Part shown: in pieces, positions 25,199 through 33,672 of the stretch | Numbering within the stretch: position 1 is the stretch's first letter | How the letters are laid out: every line of letters starts with the position of its first letter | Assembly: GCA_949285145.1 (NCBI GenBank) | Contig: CASDXQ010000005.1 | Coordinates: 1-47,024 of the forward strand | From: an uncultured Spirochaetales bacterium | Lineage (GTDB): Bacteria > Spirochaetota > Spirochaetia > Sphaerochaetales > Sphaerochaetaceae | Length of the DNA stretch: 47,024 nt | Direction: 5' to 3' | Notes under the pieces: generated by a model | The model's input: the letters and a program-made list of their open reading frames with translations, nothing else | Told to the model about the DNA's origin: nothing | The model's database searches: none | Translations under genes and position numbers: made by a program

Positions 25199-27145
25199 TC
25201 AGAACAGATATACGACACCGATAAGAGGACGTACACCTATTGTGAACACTTCATTGTAGTTGATGTTGAGAGTGATACCCAGATTCAGTTCAAGATGATT
25301 GTTGAACATTCTCGTATAGCCTGCACCTACATCACCGAATACAGACAGTCCGTTGCCGAAACCGGCACCTGCGCCGCCGTAAATCGTGAGGAAATTATCA
25401 AGAGTACCGTCAAGAGGCAGCATATAATAGCCGTTCACAGCTGCGGAATAAGACATATCCGCAAATGCGGCATCAGTTCCGCTCTCACTGTCATAATGCA
25501 TAAGTCCATTGACAAAACTTACAGAAACCCTGCCGCCGACGCCATAGTAGCGCTTTGCCTTTCCTTCCGAATCATTCTCGAATCTTGCACCGGCTTCAAC
25601 AGAAACACCTGCCGTGAAACCGAAATCAAACGCACTGGAGTTGTCTGAGGATGCCGTCTCCTCTTCACTCAAAGCTCCGCCAATGCTTTCAAACGCCTTG
25701 TCATTGAGGATAATGCCGAATGAACCATTGACATCGGCCTGTACATAGAATCTGGTATTTGTGGCACCCTTCACTTCCTCATTGGTCTTTTTCCTGATTG
25801 AGCTGTCTTCAACATCTCCAAGATCAACCGGAGTACCATATTCAAAAGTGATAGTCACAGGATTCTGGATATCTTCCATGTTCCTTACAGTCTGTGTGCT
25901 TCCGTCAGAATCAGTATATCTGTCAATCCTGAGCGAATTGATAGTGAAGACATACTCGTTTCCGATGTACTGACCGCGCACTGTATAGCCGATTGTGAGA
26001 CGGATGATATCATCAGGATTGTTCATCAGCTCATCGTTCCAGCGCTCGAATGTGATATCATTATATGAACTGCCTACAAGATCTTCATAAGGAACGAGGA
26101 ATGAGAACTGGAGTGTCTGGTTACCAAGCATGATATTGCCGCGTGCGATCCATCCTCCCATCTGGGCATTGTAGCTGAGCACATCGATTGAAAGGTCATC
26201 CGTATTGCTTACGGCAGTGAATTCCGATCTTGAAATGGTATCAAGGTCATCGATTGCTGTTGTTGCCAGCTCGACAAGGCGGTCATTCATATTGATCGGG
26301 CTGTTTCTGTAATAAGAGAATGCGCTTCTGTTGGCCTCAATACGCAGCATATAGTCAGATGCGGACTGAGGATCAGTCGATGAATACTCCATCGTGGCAA
26401 ATGTTACGGAATCCCTTCCCTCTCCGGCAAGCATGCCGAGATCGTTCGCCAGTCCCAGATAGCGTTCCTGATATGTTTCAAGAAGCTTCATGTCTTGCGC
26501 ATCAAGATCTCCGTTTGCGAGACGCAGTGTCATTGAAGCGATTTCCGTTTCAAGACTGTTTTTCTCTCTGTTGAGCATGTCTTCGTATTCAAGACGCACC
26601 CTGTTCATTGAAACAGGAAGCACCGGCACATCAGAAGACGGAGAGAGAATGGATACAATCAGGCTGTAGTTGGAATAGTCATAGCAGAGATCGAGAAGAG
26701 TCTCCTGCCATGAAATGTTCTTCTCAGCTGAAGTATCATTTATAATCTGATTATTGATATCGACAATCTCATCATAAAGCGAACCGATCTGCTCCTGATA
26801 AAGAGAGATCGATGATGACGGAATTACTGCCTTGGTATGCCAGTTCATACCGAATTCAGCAGTCGGATCCTCACTGTCGCTGTATTCAATATTAAGCAGA
26901 GGAAGCTCTCTTGAATATTCTGTTATGAGAACAGAGAAAGAATCAGAGCTTCTCTCGTCGGATTCATATGTTTCAATTGTTGTTGTGGATTCCTGCTCAA
27001 CAATGATCTGAGCCTTGATATCCTGAACAGCGTTTGCCCTTGACTCGTCTCTCGTGGAACCGTATCCGGAACCAGTCAGGTCAGCTGCATACATATTTGA
27101 AAAGGTAAACAGAACAGCAAAAAGTAAGACAAGTGCCTTTTTCAT
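25199..27145 (-). CDS. LPP20-like domain / helical / C-terminal barrel-like envelope protein (paralogue 1)
   Basis: A 648-residue exported protein. Signal peptide MKKALVLLFAVLFTFSNMYA. Then an LPP20-like domain (LTGSGYGSTRDESRANAVQDIKAQI, residues about 21-45), long helices at about 130-290, a beta domain (about 315-450) and a glycine- and aromatic-alternating C-terminal region (about 470-648) ending GVRPLIGVVYLF. A terminal Phe after alternating hydrophobics is the outer-membrane insertion signature. ATG at 27145 has GGAGG 8 nt upstream. It shares architecture with 34193-36469 and 37223-39466. The LPP20 domain is known from Helicobacter lipoprotein LPP20 and Vibrio FlgP; the whole-protein function is unknown. 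A terminator-like hairpin lies just upstream. Confidence 0.72.
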   Translation of the reverse strand: MKKALVLLFAVLFTFSNMYAADLTGSGYGSTRDESRANAVQDIKAQIIVEQESTTTIETYESDERSSDSFSVLITEYSRELPLLNIEYSDSEDPTAEFGMNWHTKAVIPSSSISLYQEQIGSLYDEIVDINNQIINDTSAEKNISWQETLLDLCYDYSNYSLIVSILSPSSDVPVLPVSMNRVRLEYEDMLNREKNSLETEIASMTLRLANGDLDAQDMKLLETYQERYLGLANDLGMLAGEGRDSVTFATMEYSSTDPQSASDYMLRIEANRSAFSYYRNSPINMNDRLVELATTAIDDLDTISRSEFTAVSNTDDLSIDVLSYNAQMGGWIARGNIMLGNQTLQFSFLVPYEDLVGSSYNDITFERWNDELMNNPDDIIRLTIGYTVRGQYIGNEYVFTINSLRIDRYTDSDGSTQTVRNMEDIQNPVTITFEYGTPVDLGDVEDSSIRKKTNEEVKGATNTRFYVQADVNGSFGIILNDKAFESIGGALSEEETASSDNSSAFDFGFTAGVSVEAGARFENDSEGKAKRYYGVGGRVSVSFVNGLMHYDSESGTDAAFADMSYSAAVNGYYMLPLDGTLDNFLTIYGGAGAGFGNGLSVFGDVGAGYTRMFNNHLELNLGITLNINYNEVFTIGVRPLIGVVYLF

Positions 27146-27165
27146 AAAAATTTCCTCCGTGAGAA

Positions 27166-27203
27166 TGAAAAAAGAAATGCTTCCTCCACGCGGAAGGAAG
27201 CAT
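27166..27203 (-). terminator. Terminator or attenuator between two envelope genes
   Basis: Minus-strand stem ATGCTTCCT/AGGAAGCAT (27177-27203) followed by TTTCTTTTTT. It ends only about 20 nt before the ATG of the large protein at 27145, leaving no space for a separate promoter. Confidence 0.7.
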
Positions 27204-27215
27204 CCCATATCAATA

Positions 27216-27941
27216 TCAGCCTACGAATGTGGCATCTGTTCCGGCTTCAGCCTGGACTCTGGCCTGTGCCGCATCAATGAAAGCACCTGCCGGATACTCT
27301 TCAACATAGAGAGCTGCGCACTGTGCACCGAAATCGCCGCCGGCACTGAAGAGCTGCGAAGCAAAAGCTGCAACGTCAGATGCATAAGGAGCAAGAGTGT
27401 AGCTCTTGACATCTGTAAGTCCGACAAGCTCATTGTAGAGATCTTCAGCCCATTTGATCACTGTAGCCGCATCTGTCTGCTTCTGAAGCAGTGACAGAGC
27501 TGTCTGAGCAAGGACTGTCAGAGATGAGCTGTCAACAATGCGGTAGTAGTTGATATCATAACCACGGTAATCATTGTACTCATCCGGCTCGATTTCCGTT
27601 GTTTCGTAAAGCTCGATCTTATAACCCAGAGCGCTCAGAGCACGGAGAGTGACATCAGGCACGCTTGTGGAACTTGTGTCTTCAGAGAAAATGCCGAACA
27701 TGCCCTGCCATACAAGTCCCCACTGGTCGTCAAGAGAAAGGCTTTCAAAAGTAGCAGCACCTCTGATGATTGCATCACATGCTGTGGAACTCGGAGCATA
27801 GACAAGACCGAAAACAGCACCGAATGAGTTCATCAGAACCTGGAATGCGGAACATGCAGTTGTTGTGAGAAGAACCATTGCGATCAGAAGTACAGCAACG
27901 ATCTTCACAGCCTTACTGCGAACAGATAAATTAGAAAACAT
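27216..27941 (-). CDS. Exported or lipoprotein of unknown function
   Basis: A 241-residue protein. The N-terminal hydrophobic segment after basic residues (RSKAVKIVAVLLIAMVLLTTTAC) has a relaxed lipobox TTAC, so lipidation at about Cys30 is possible. The mature part is largely helical with Ala-rich stretches and a repeated acidic/Tyr section (ETTEIEPDEYNDYRGYDINYY). No family recognised. ATG at 27941 follows a GGGGGGAAA ribosome site. It lies upstream of the first LPP20/barrel gene and separated from it by an attenuator-like hairpin, so the two may form an operon. Confidence 0.65.
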   Translation of the reverse strand: MFSNLSVRSKAVKIVAVLLIAMVLLTTTACSAFQVLMNSFGAVFGLVYAPSSTACDAIIRGAATFESLSLDDQWGLVWQGMFGIFSEDTSSTSVPDVTLRALSALGYKIELYETTEIEPDEYNDYRGYDINYYRIVDSSSLTVLAQTALSLLQKQTDAATVIKWAEDLYNELVGLTDVKSYTLAPYASDVAAFASQLFSAGGDFGAQCAALYVEEYPAGAFIDAAQARVQAEAGTDATFVG

Positions 27942-28217
27942 GATTGTTTCCCCCCACCTGAAAATTAAGCTGTATAACTATCAGCTATCTTTCAGTAAAG
28001 GCCAAAACAAAACGTCTGTCAATATTTTTATCTCTGAAAGTCGTAATTTTCCGGTATACGGCAGAATACAGAGTGAGAGGAAATCAATATCGGATGAAAT
28101 ACAGCAAAAAAGAACCGGCAGGACATCAGTGAAATACAAAACATTCATCTGACAAGCGCCAGCATAAGAGGCAGGGACAGGATTCCTTTGAAAACAGAAA
28201 GAATGTGGATAAAATGA
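27942..28217. other. Gene-free interval with probable promoter
   Basis: No convincing gene on either strand. Reading the minus strand, TTGACA is visible near 28020 and a TTTACT-N17-TATACA pair lies nearer the start of the gene at 27941; either could be its promoter. CTTTCAG/CTGAAAG also form a loose inverted repeat across this stretch. Nothing else seen. Confidence 0.4.
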
Positions 28218-28243
28218 AGCCACAGATTCCCAGATCTGCGGCT
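28218..28243 (-). terminator. Putative terminator after small outer-membrane protein gene
   Basis: AGCCACAGAT/ATCTGCGGCT, a 10-bp stem with one wobble and a 6-nt loop, followed on the minus strand by TTCATTTTAT. It is 40 nt past the stop at 28283. Confidence 0.6.
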
Positions 28244-28282
28244 ATATGGTAAAGCTCTGAAAAGCTGCCTCCGGAGAATCAG

Positions 28283-28870
28283 TCAGCGCATCAGGCCGAA
28301 CGTGACTGTCGGATACACATACCAGCCAGTATTGAAATCATTTACCGCAAAATAATCATTATTGCCCATATTCGCAAAATCAGCTCCGCCGCTGATGCCA
28401 AGGCAAATGACATAATGGCTGATGATTTCATACGAAATTATAACAGATCCACCCGCACCTATTGTCATCAGGGATGCAGTGTTTTCAAGATATCCGCTTC
28501 TGTCGAACATATCAAAACCTATTGACAGGCCCGCACCGATTTCCAGATCGAGCGCATCTCCGTCAATCACCTTGAAAGAAGGGCCGGCAAGAAGATTCAT
28601 GTATAAACCTGTTGTCTCCCATCCTCCGTTCACCGCAAGGCCGTTACCAATGTTGTATCCTGCACCGAATACAAAATAACCGCCTATGGGGAAATCTCCG
28701 TAAAAAGATCCTGCAACAGAACCTCCCGGCACCTGAAGACTCTGTGCTCCGGCTTCAAAATCCGCTTCACCGTAAAGATATCCAGCGCCTGCTGTCAGCA
28801 TGAGATCATATGCAAAAAGAGAAGAAAACGACAGACAGACAATTAAAGAGAATAGAATAAGTCGTTTCAT
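28283..28870 (-). CDS. Small outer-membrane beta-barrel-like protein
   Basis: A 195-residue exported protein. Signal peptide MKRLILFSLIVCLSFSSLFA. The rest alternates glycine/aromatic beta-strands (LTAGAGYLYGEADF, GGYFVFGAGYNIGNGL, EIGAGLSIGFDMF, TIGAGGSVIISYEI, VYPTVTFGLMR), as in an eight-stranded outer-membrane barrel. It ends in Arg, not the usual aromatic. The start is ATG at 28870 with AGAGG upstream, 16 nt after the preceding lipoprotein gene; an in-frame start at 28894 would overlap that gene. Function unknown; likely structural or surface. Confidence 0.7.
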   Translation of the reverse strand: MKRLILFSLIVCLSFSSLFAYDLMLTAGAGYLYGEADFEAGAQSLQVPGGSVAGSFYGDFPIGGYFVFGAGYNIGNGLAVNGGWETTGLYMNLLAGPSFKVIDGDALDLEIGAGLSIGFDMFDRSGYLENTASLMTIGAGGSVIISYEIISHYVICLGISGGADFANMGNNDYFAVNDFNTGWYVYPTVTFGLMR

Positions 28871-28886
28871 AAACACCTCTGCTCTA

Positions 28887-29639
28887 TCAGACAATTACTG
28901 TTCCGCCACCGCTGCCGGATGAAGAAGAAGCTGAAGAAGATCCCGGAATCTCAGTTCCGCGCGGGGTGAAAATCACCTCGTATGTTCTGGTTTCATTCGT
29001 ATCACTGTCCTTTATATCAAGCGTGTATTCCTTTGACCAGTCACCTCCGCCATAATATCTGACTGTACATTCCACATCAGTAATTACGTAATAATGCTTT
29101 CTGTCATAAGAAGTGCCGTTCTGATAAACACTTTCTTCTATGAAAAAACTATAAGCACCGGATATATTGCTTATATGACGATATGCTGTGACACTTGCCA
29201 TTCCCTCATAGTTTCCAGCCCATATATCCTTTATTATATCTTTAATTGCACTGCCGACTGTCGTTTTTATACTTGAAGAAGCTTCTGAAGTGCCTTTTTT
29301 TACTGACAAGTCATATGGATTTGCCGCAGACTGGGTGGCAATATATTTTGTGTTATCATACAAGAATGAGAAAGATGTCCCGGCATAATCACAATTGTAC
29401 GATGCATAATTCATTTTCAGAGTACCAGTAAGATCATTCATTAAATAGTTGTACTCGTAATTATCCAGTTTTACGGTGTACATGTCTTTAGTCTTGGAGC
29501 TCTCCCAGTTTAGGTCATTTTCAATCGTCTTGACTGCCGTGTAGATCACTTCTGAAGGCATTCCGGTACTGTTTGAGCATGATGCAATAAAAAGCAGACA
29601 TACAGCAAGAAAGAAACAAGAGCCAAATGTTTTTCTCAT
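28887..29639 (-). CDS. Lipoprotein of unknown function
   Basis: A 250-residue predicted lipoprotein (MRKTFGSCFFLAVCLLFIASC, lipobox IASC). The mature protein is rich in Ser, Thr and Tyr with beta character and ends in a low-complexity Ser/Gly tail (GSSSASSSSGSGGG). No family recognised. ATG at 29639 has AAAGGGGA upstream; an in-frame start at 29669 lacks a better site. Operon with the barrel-like protein downstream. Divergent from the LPP20 lipoprotein operon starting near 29774. Confidence 0.7.
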   Translation of the reverse strand: MRKTFGSCFFLAVCLLFIASCSNSTGMPSEVIYTAVKTIENDLNWESSKTKDMYTVKLDNYEYNYLMNDLTGTLKMNYASYNCDYAGTSFSFLYDNTKYIATQSAANPYDLSVKKGTSEASSSIKTTVGSAIKDIIKDIWAGNYEGMASVTAYRHISNISGAYSFFIEESVYQNGTSYDRKHYYVITDVECTVRYYGGGDWSKEYTLDIKDSDTNETRTYEVIFTPRGTEIPGSSSASSSSGSGGGTVIV

Positions 29640-29738
29640 TATTATCCCCTTTATCCCATGGATTTTCATGGCAAATTGTAAGTATCCCCCCCATTGTCAA
29701 TATTCGGTAATGCTTCCTGAATTTTAATCATCCTGATC

Positions 29739-29767
29739 TTGATTTTCATATACCTCACTGCTAGAAT
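29739..29767 (+). promoter_or_regulatory. Promoter of the plus-strand LPP20 lipoprotein operon
   Basis: TTGATT (29739-29744), 17-nt spacer, TAGAAT (29762-29767). The predicted start is near 29774. The same -35 and -10 hexamers with the same spacing, and similar spacer bases, lie in front of the large gene at 34193-36469. Confidence 0.6.
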
Positions 29768-29886
29768 GCTCTCATAGGTAGTGCTGAGGGGACTGCGGTT
29801 TCATGACTGTAAGTTATAATCCGGGTTTCTTATTCATTACAAAATTATCCGGGAGGTCGTTTCCTGTCACAGGAAACAAGTCAGGG

Positions 29887-30615
29887 GTGAAAAAGATTCT
29901 TCTTTTAATATTGGCAGCCGCACTTCTGCTTTCATCATGCTCCAGTACACAGCAAGGACAGAATGCATCTCCGTCCGATGACTTTGCTGTTCAGATAAAC
30001 AGAATATTCGATGAGTATGAAGCCCTTGAAGGACAGGTTTTCATAGGCATTTCCGGGCCATTCACCAACCAGATGAAAGCCGTTCAGGAAGCAACTGAGA
30101 ATGCCTATTACATGGCATTGCTTTATGAAGATCTGGTAATGAGAGTCGACATAAGCATCGATGTGAATACAGCAAGACAGAGAGACAGTTTCAGAACATA
30201 TTCAGATGCCGTCTATGATCCTGACCGTCTCGCAGAGGTCGCCTCAAGACTTGAGATCGCCGATGTGCAGTGGGTCGGCGGTGATGTCGGCGCAGTTGTT
30301 CTTGCACAGTATGCGGATCAGGACAACAGGGACAAGAGCGGAGATTATGTTTACGCCGACGGTACGATATTCACATATTATTATATACAGGATTCCATGT
30401 TCGCTGCAGCATATGAGGCCGCTGTGAATCTGGCAATCGGGCAGAGTGATCTTTCTGCAGTAGTTGATCACACAACAACGCACAATGAAAATATGACAAG
30501 ACAGGCCTGGCAGATAAATCTCTCAGATCTGAACGGCTTTGAGATTGTATCATATTCCTATAACCCTGAAACCAGGGAATATACGTGTACGGCACGTGCA
30601 TTGAAGAGAAATTGA
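29887..30615 (+). CDS. LPP20-like lipoprotein
   Basis: About 242 residues. Hydrophobic signal VKKILLLILAAALLLSSC with lipobox LSSC. GQVFIGISGPFTNQMKAVQEATENAYYMALL recalls the LPP20 pattern (a Gly-rich strand then an Ala-rich helix of 'eAraeA' type), though more diverged than the next two genes. GTG at 29887 gives a standard lipoprotein signal; an ATG at 29803 also has GAGGGG upstream but would place the signal sequence internally. First gene of a three-gene operon. Periplasmic or outer-membrane anchored; function unknown. Confidence 0.68.
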   Translation: MKKILLLILAAALLLSSCSSTQQGQNASPSDDFAVQINRIFDEYEALEGQVFIGISGPFTNQMKAVQEATENAYYMALLYEDLVMRVDISIDVNTARQRDSFRTYSDAVYDPDRLAEVASRLEIADVQWVGGDVGAVVLAQYADQDNRDKSGDYVYADGTIFTYYYIQDSMFAAAYEAAVNLAIGQSDLSAVVDHTTTHNENMTRQAWQINLSDLNGFEIVSYSYNPETREYTCTARALKRN

Positions 30616-30630
30616 CAGCAGTGATGCTGT
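30615..30630 (+). other. Small hairpin after the first LPP20-like gene
   Basis: ACAGCA (30615-30620), loop GTGA, TGCTGT (30625-30630), immediately after the stop codon and followed by TAAAATAAAA rather than a T-run. More likely an mRNA-end or stability element than a terminator. Confidence 0.4.
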
Positions 30631-30658
30631 TAAAATAAAACAAACAGGAGAAATTGAA

Positions 30659-31222
30659 ATGAAAAAAACAATTATTGCTCTCGCACTCGTTCTGATCACA
30701 GTTCTCGCCGGCTGTTCCTCAACAGCGGAAGTTGCTCCGGTCGAAGATGCAAACGGACTTCCTCAGTGGGTTTATCAGGATATGTCAACACAGGATGTTC
30801 ACTATGCAGTAGGCTATGCAAAGATGTCAAACCAGCAGACTTCAATGCAGAGAGCTCAGGCTGAGGCAAGAAACCTCATCGCACAGTGGGTAAACACAAG
30901 TGTTGAGCAGATCATCACAACCTACACAAATGATGCAGGTACAGATGCAAACCGCCAGGCTATGGATGCATTTGAATCTCTCTCAATCCAGAATGCAAGC
31001 GCAATCCTCTCCGGTACAAAGCAGGAGAATATGTACATTGACGAGGACGGCGGCGTATACATCCAGATGAGCATTCCTGTGGCAAACGTTGAATCACAGA
31101 TGTACGGTTTCGTGGAAGAAGCTGTTGCTCAGACTCCGTTCGAGAAGAACGAAGCTGCTGAAGAAGCAAACGCCATGATGAATGACGCTATCGCAAAGTA
31201 CTTCGGTACAGCCAGCAACTGA
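30659..31222 (+). CDS. LPP20 family lipoprotein
   Basis: A 187-residue lipoprotein. Signal MKKTIIALALVLITVLAGC with lipobox LAGC. It has a classic LPP20 domain: PQWVYQDMSTQDVHYAVGYAKMSNQQTSMQRAQAEARNLIAQWV, then a helix and beta-strand end (GGVYIQMSIPVANVESQMY). LPP20 proteins sit in the outer membrane; in Vibrio FlgP forms a flagellar ring, and in Helicobacter LPP20 is an antigen. No flagellar gene is nearby, so the role here is unknown. ACAGGAG lies 8 nt upstream of the ATG. Second gene of the lipoprotein operon, followed by a terminator-like structure before the third. Confidence 0.88.
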   Translation: MKKTIIALALVLITVLAGCSSTAEVAPVEDANGLPQWVYQDMSTQDVHYAVGYAKMSNQQTSMQRAQAEARNLIAQWVNTSVEQIITTYTNDAGTDANRQAMDAFESLSIQNASAILSGTKQENMYIDEDGGVYIQMSIPVANVESQMYGFVEEAVAQTPFEKNEAAEEANAMMNDAIAKYFGTASN

Positions 31223-31223
31223 A

Positions 31224-31280
31224 CCTCAGCATAGCTTGAGACAGAATCAAGGCTGAGGGGATTTCCTTCAGCCTTTTGTT
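31224..31280 (+). terminator. Terminator with alternative upstream pairing (attenuator-like)
   Basis: Stem AAGGCTGA (31249-31256) / TCAGCCTT (31268-31275) followed by TTGTTT forms a terminator. CCTCAGC (31224-31230), 2 nt after the preceding stop codon, can instead pair with GCTGAGG (31252-31258) and would block it. Confidence 0.6.
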
Positions 31281-31295
31281 TCAAAAGGAGAAAAA

Positions 31296-31967
31296 ATGTT
31301 CAAAAAACTTATTTTCATCCTGCTTTCACTCCTCATCATCACTTCATGTGCCACCGAAACAGATATTGATGCCGTAAATGATGACGGCTCTCCGATATGG
31401 ACCACCATTGTTCCGGAAAGCAATAAGTATGTATACGGAGTCGGACGGGCTAAGCTTTCAAATGAAGCGAACTCAACAGCATCAGCCGACGCTGACGCAC
31501 GTGCTGATCTTGCAAGCAAGCTCCAGTCAACAATCAAGGAAGCCACTTCCAACTATACAAATGACAGCGAAGGGGATCTGCGCAACGCATATGAGCAGAT
31601 CACTATCCAGTTTGTCGAATTCACGATGAGAGGTGTCAAGACAGAACAGCACTGGACTGCACCTGACGGCACGGTCTGGTCTCTTGTCTCGCTTGAAGCC
31701 AAAACTCTCGATGATCAGTATGCACTTGCCGCAAATGACTATCTGACGCAGATTGAGGCAAAGAAAGTCGAAACAGAAAGCAAGCTCGCTGATCTTCTTG
31801 AAGCTCTCGCTGCTCAGGAAGGAGACACGTCCGCAGCTGCTGAAGAAGCAAACAGACAGGCACAGATCATCATCAACTCCTGTGACAACCAGCTCAACGG
31901 TATAGATGTTGACGGTCTTGCTGCAGTCATTGATGCCTACACAACAGCTCAGGGTTATATCGAATAA
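31296..31967 (+). CDS. LPP20 family lipoprotein with helical C-terminal extension
   Basis: A 223-residue lipoprotein. Signal MFKKLIFILLSLLIITSC, lipobox ITSC. The LPP20 domain is seen as PIWTTIVPESNKYVYGVGRAKLSNEANSTASADADARADLASKL, parallel to the previous gene, with WSLVSLEAKTLDDQY as the closing strand. A C-terminal Ala/Glu-rich helical region (about 150-223) is absent from its neighbour. AAAAGGAG lies 7 nt upstream of the ATG. Third gene of the operon, possibly expressed at a different level because of the intergenic terminator. Function unknown. Confidence 0.86.
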   Translation: MFKKLIFILLSLLIITSCATETDIDAVNDDGSPIWTTIVPESNKYVYGVGRAKLSNEANSTASADADARADLASKLQSTIKEATSNYTNDSEGDLRNAYEQITIQFVEFTMRGVKTEQHWTAPDGTVWSLVSLEAKTLDDQYALAANDYLTQIEAKKVETESKLADLLEALAAQEGDTSAAAEEANRQAQIIINSCDNQLNGIDVDGLAAVIDAYTTAQGYIE

Positions 31968-31986
31968 GCCTTTTCATCTGCTTTTT

Positions 31987-32024
31987 AAAGCCTGCCCGCA
32001 TAACCGGTGCAGGCTTTATTTTTT
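31987..32024 (+). terminator. Terminator of the LPP20 lipoprotein operon
   Basis: Perfect 9-bp stem AAAGCCTGC (31987-31995) / GCAGGCTTT (32009-32017) followed by ATTTTTT. Confidence 0.9.
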
Positions 32025-32229
32025 GAGTTCCGGAACCTGCTCTACACCTTATGCCCTCTCAAGACAGACAGGAATCAAATTGACAGAATACTGAAAACAA
32101 TTTCTGCAAAACTCCTCACTCTGTTTTGCCGGTTCTTTGGCATTGTATGCTTAAAATACTGATGTCAGCAATTTTGAATTCACCTTACGTCCCAGAGAAA
32201 ATTCACAAAAGGCGCAAATTGAGGAAATG

Positions 32230-32260
32230 AAAAAAACAGGGTCGCATCACTGCAACCCTG
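32230..32260 (-). terminator. Terminator of the minus-strand envelope operon
   Basis: CAGGGT (32237-32242) / ACCCTG (32255-32260) with an inner GCA/TGC pairing, followed on the minus strand by seven T. It lies 32 nt past the stop at 32292. The DNA between 32025 and 32229 shows no gene. Confidence 0.85.
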
Positions 32261-32291
32261 CACTGCATAAGAAGATTCCAGATTATTATCC

Positions 32292-33644
32292 TTAAATAAC
32301 CTGAATAGTGGAATTGAGACGGCACATATTATAACCGTCACTGTCGAATCCGAAGACCATGACAGTATATGTACCTGTTTTCTCAGGAACAAAGGTGAAA
32401 CTGTTATATTCAAACGGTGTGTCTGAACCCCATCCGCCGGAAATCATGCCTTCAAGCGCCGTGTTGTTTGTTGAAATGGATCTGTTTCCGGAATAGACGC
32501 GCTCACCGTTGCTGTCAAAAACGTAAACCCTTACACGGGAGAATCTGTCTTCGGGCGAGAATGCAGAGATTGAAGCATCAATGCTGACTCTGGTGTCGAC
32601 CAGCGCGGCTGCACCTTCCATTGCATTTGTGGATGCCATGACACCGGTTATCTCGCACATTGAGTTGCCGAATGTCTCAACCGGATATGAAACGATGCCC
32701 TGATAGATGTTGCCGTCAGTGTCATCACAGATTCTGACATTTATCACGACATCTTCCTCATCAGCATATGCAGCACTGTCTGCAAACCCTCTTCCCGGAA
32801 CAAGATAGAACTGGAATGACTGGGATGACGAACTGGAGCTGTATTCCCTGAAGTTCTCGCTCAGATCATCTTCATCAAATGTAACTGAAAGCACATCCTC
32901 ATACGGGGCAGCTACATCAAGATAGATTCTGTAATCATGTCTTGCGGCATTCAGGGATGAATATCTCAGCGTTCCGCAGCTTACAGCATCTGCAATCACG
33001 CCACGTGTATCAAGACCATAGGCATTGATGTCAAGTGTCTCATCAGCTGTCAGTCCGTATAGTCTTGTTGTCGGTGTATCTGCCATCTCTGTCGCGACTG
33101 TCGGTGTGATATTCATCGTGATGTCACCGGTGGCACTTGCAGCAAGATAGCTTGATCCGGAATTATAGCTGATTCTCGACTCAAGAATGGACCATACATC
33201 AACGACAGTCGAAACAGGAGTGTCAACATTCTTTGCCGTGAAAACAATCTCATCAGCACAGATATCATATCCGCCTGATGATCTTTCAGCATATGAAGCA
33301 TCTACAATCTCATACAGACGTCCGTCTATCAGGTCTGCATCCAGATGATATATTTCAACCGGAGAGAAATCATCAGTAGTCTCATTATCCAGTGTCAGAT
33401 ACTTCGGGTCATATGCGACAAGCCAGTACATATCATCAAACAGATCAAGATCTGCAACAAAAACAGATGTTTTCTCCAGACCGGCCACGCTGTTTGATGA
33501 AATCTGATAAGTCAGTTCACTGACTGAGCTTCCGCCTCCGCTTTCACCTGAGGAAGATGAAGATCCGAATCCAAGAAGCGCACATGATGAAAGCAGCAGT
33601 ACAGACAGAGACAGAATAGCCAGAACATTAACAATTTTTTTCAT
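32292..33644 (-). CDS. Large lipoprotein with C-terminal Ig-like domain
   Basis: A 450-residue lipoprotein. Signal MKKIVNVLAILSLSVLLLSSC, lipobox LSSC, followed by a Ser/Gly-rich linker (GSSSSSGESGGGSS). The mature protein is beta-rich and Asp/Ser/Tyr-rich. The last about 100 residues (IDASISAFSPEDRFSRVRVYVF...FTFVPEKTGTYTVMVFGFDSDG) look like a PKD/Ig-like beta-sandwich. No family assigned. ATG at 33644 has AGGAGG 5 nt upstream and lies 28 nt after the NPCBM-like gene. Last gene of the three-gene operon begun by the large LPP20/barrel protein. Likely surface or periplasmic. Confidence 0.78.
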   Translation of the reverse strand: MKKIVNVLAILSLSVLLLSSCALLGFGSSSSSGESGGGSSVSELTYQISSNSVAGLEKTSVFVADLDLFDDMYWLVAYDPKYLTLDNETTDDFSPVEIYHLDADLIDGRLYEIVDASYAERSSGGYDICADEIVFTAKNVDTPVSTVVDVWSILESRISYNSGSSYLAASATGDITMNITPTVATEMADTPTTRLYGLTADETLDINAYGLDTRGVIADAVSCGTLRYSSLNAARHDYRIYLDVAAPYEDVLSVTFDEDDLSENFREYSSSSSSQSFQFYLVPGRGFADSAAYADEEDVVINVRICDDTDGNIYQGIVSYPVETFGNSMCEITGVMASTNAMEGAAALVDTRVSIDASISAFSPEDRFSRVRVYVFDSNGERVYSGNRSISTNNTALEGMISGGWGSDTPFEYNSFTFVPEKTGTYTVMVFGFDSDGYNMCRLNSTIQVI

Positions 33645-33672
33645 AATTACCTCCTGCTATTTTCATATCCTG

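Noticed and set aside
29803-29886. Using ATG 29803 as start of the first LPP20-like lipoprotein
   Set aside because: It has a fair ribosome site but would place 28 residues before the signal peptide; GTG 29887 gives a normal lipoprotein N-terminus. Left as an alternative.
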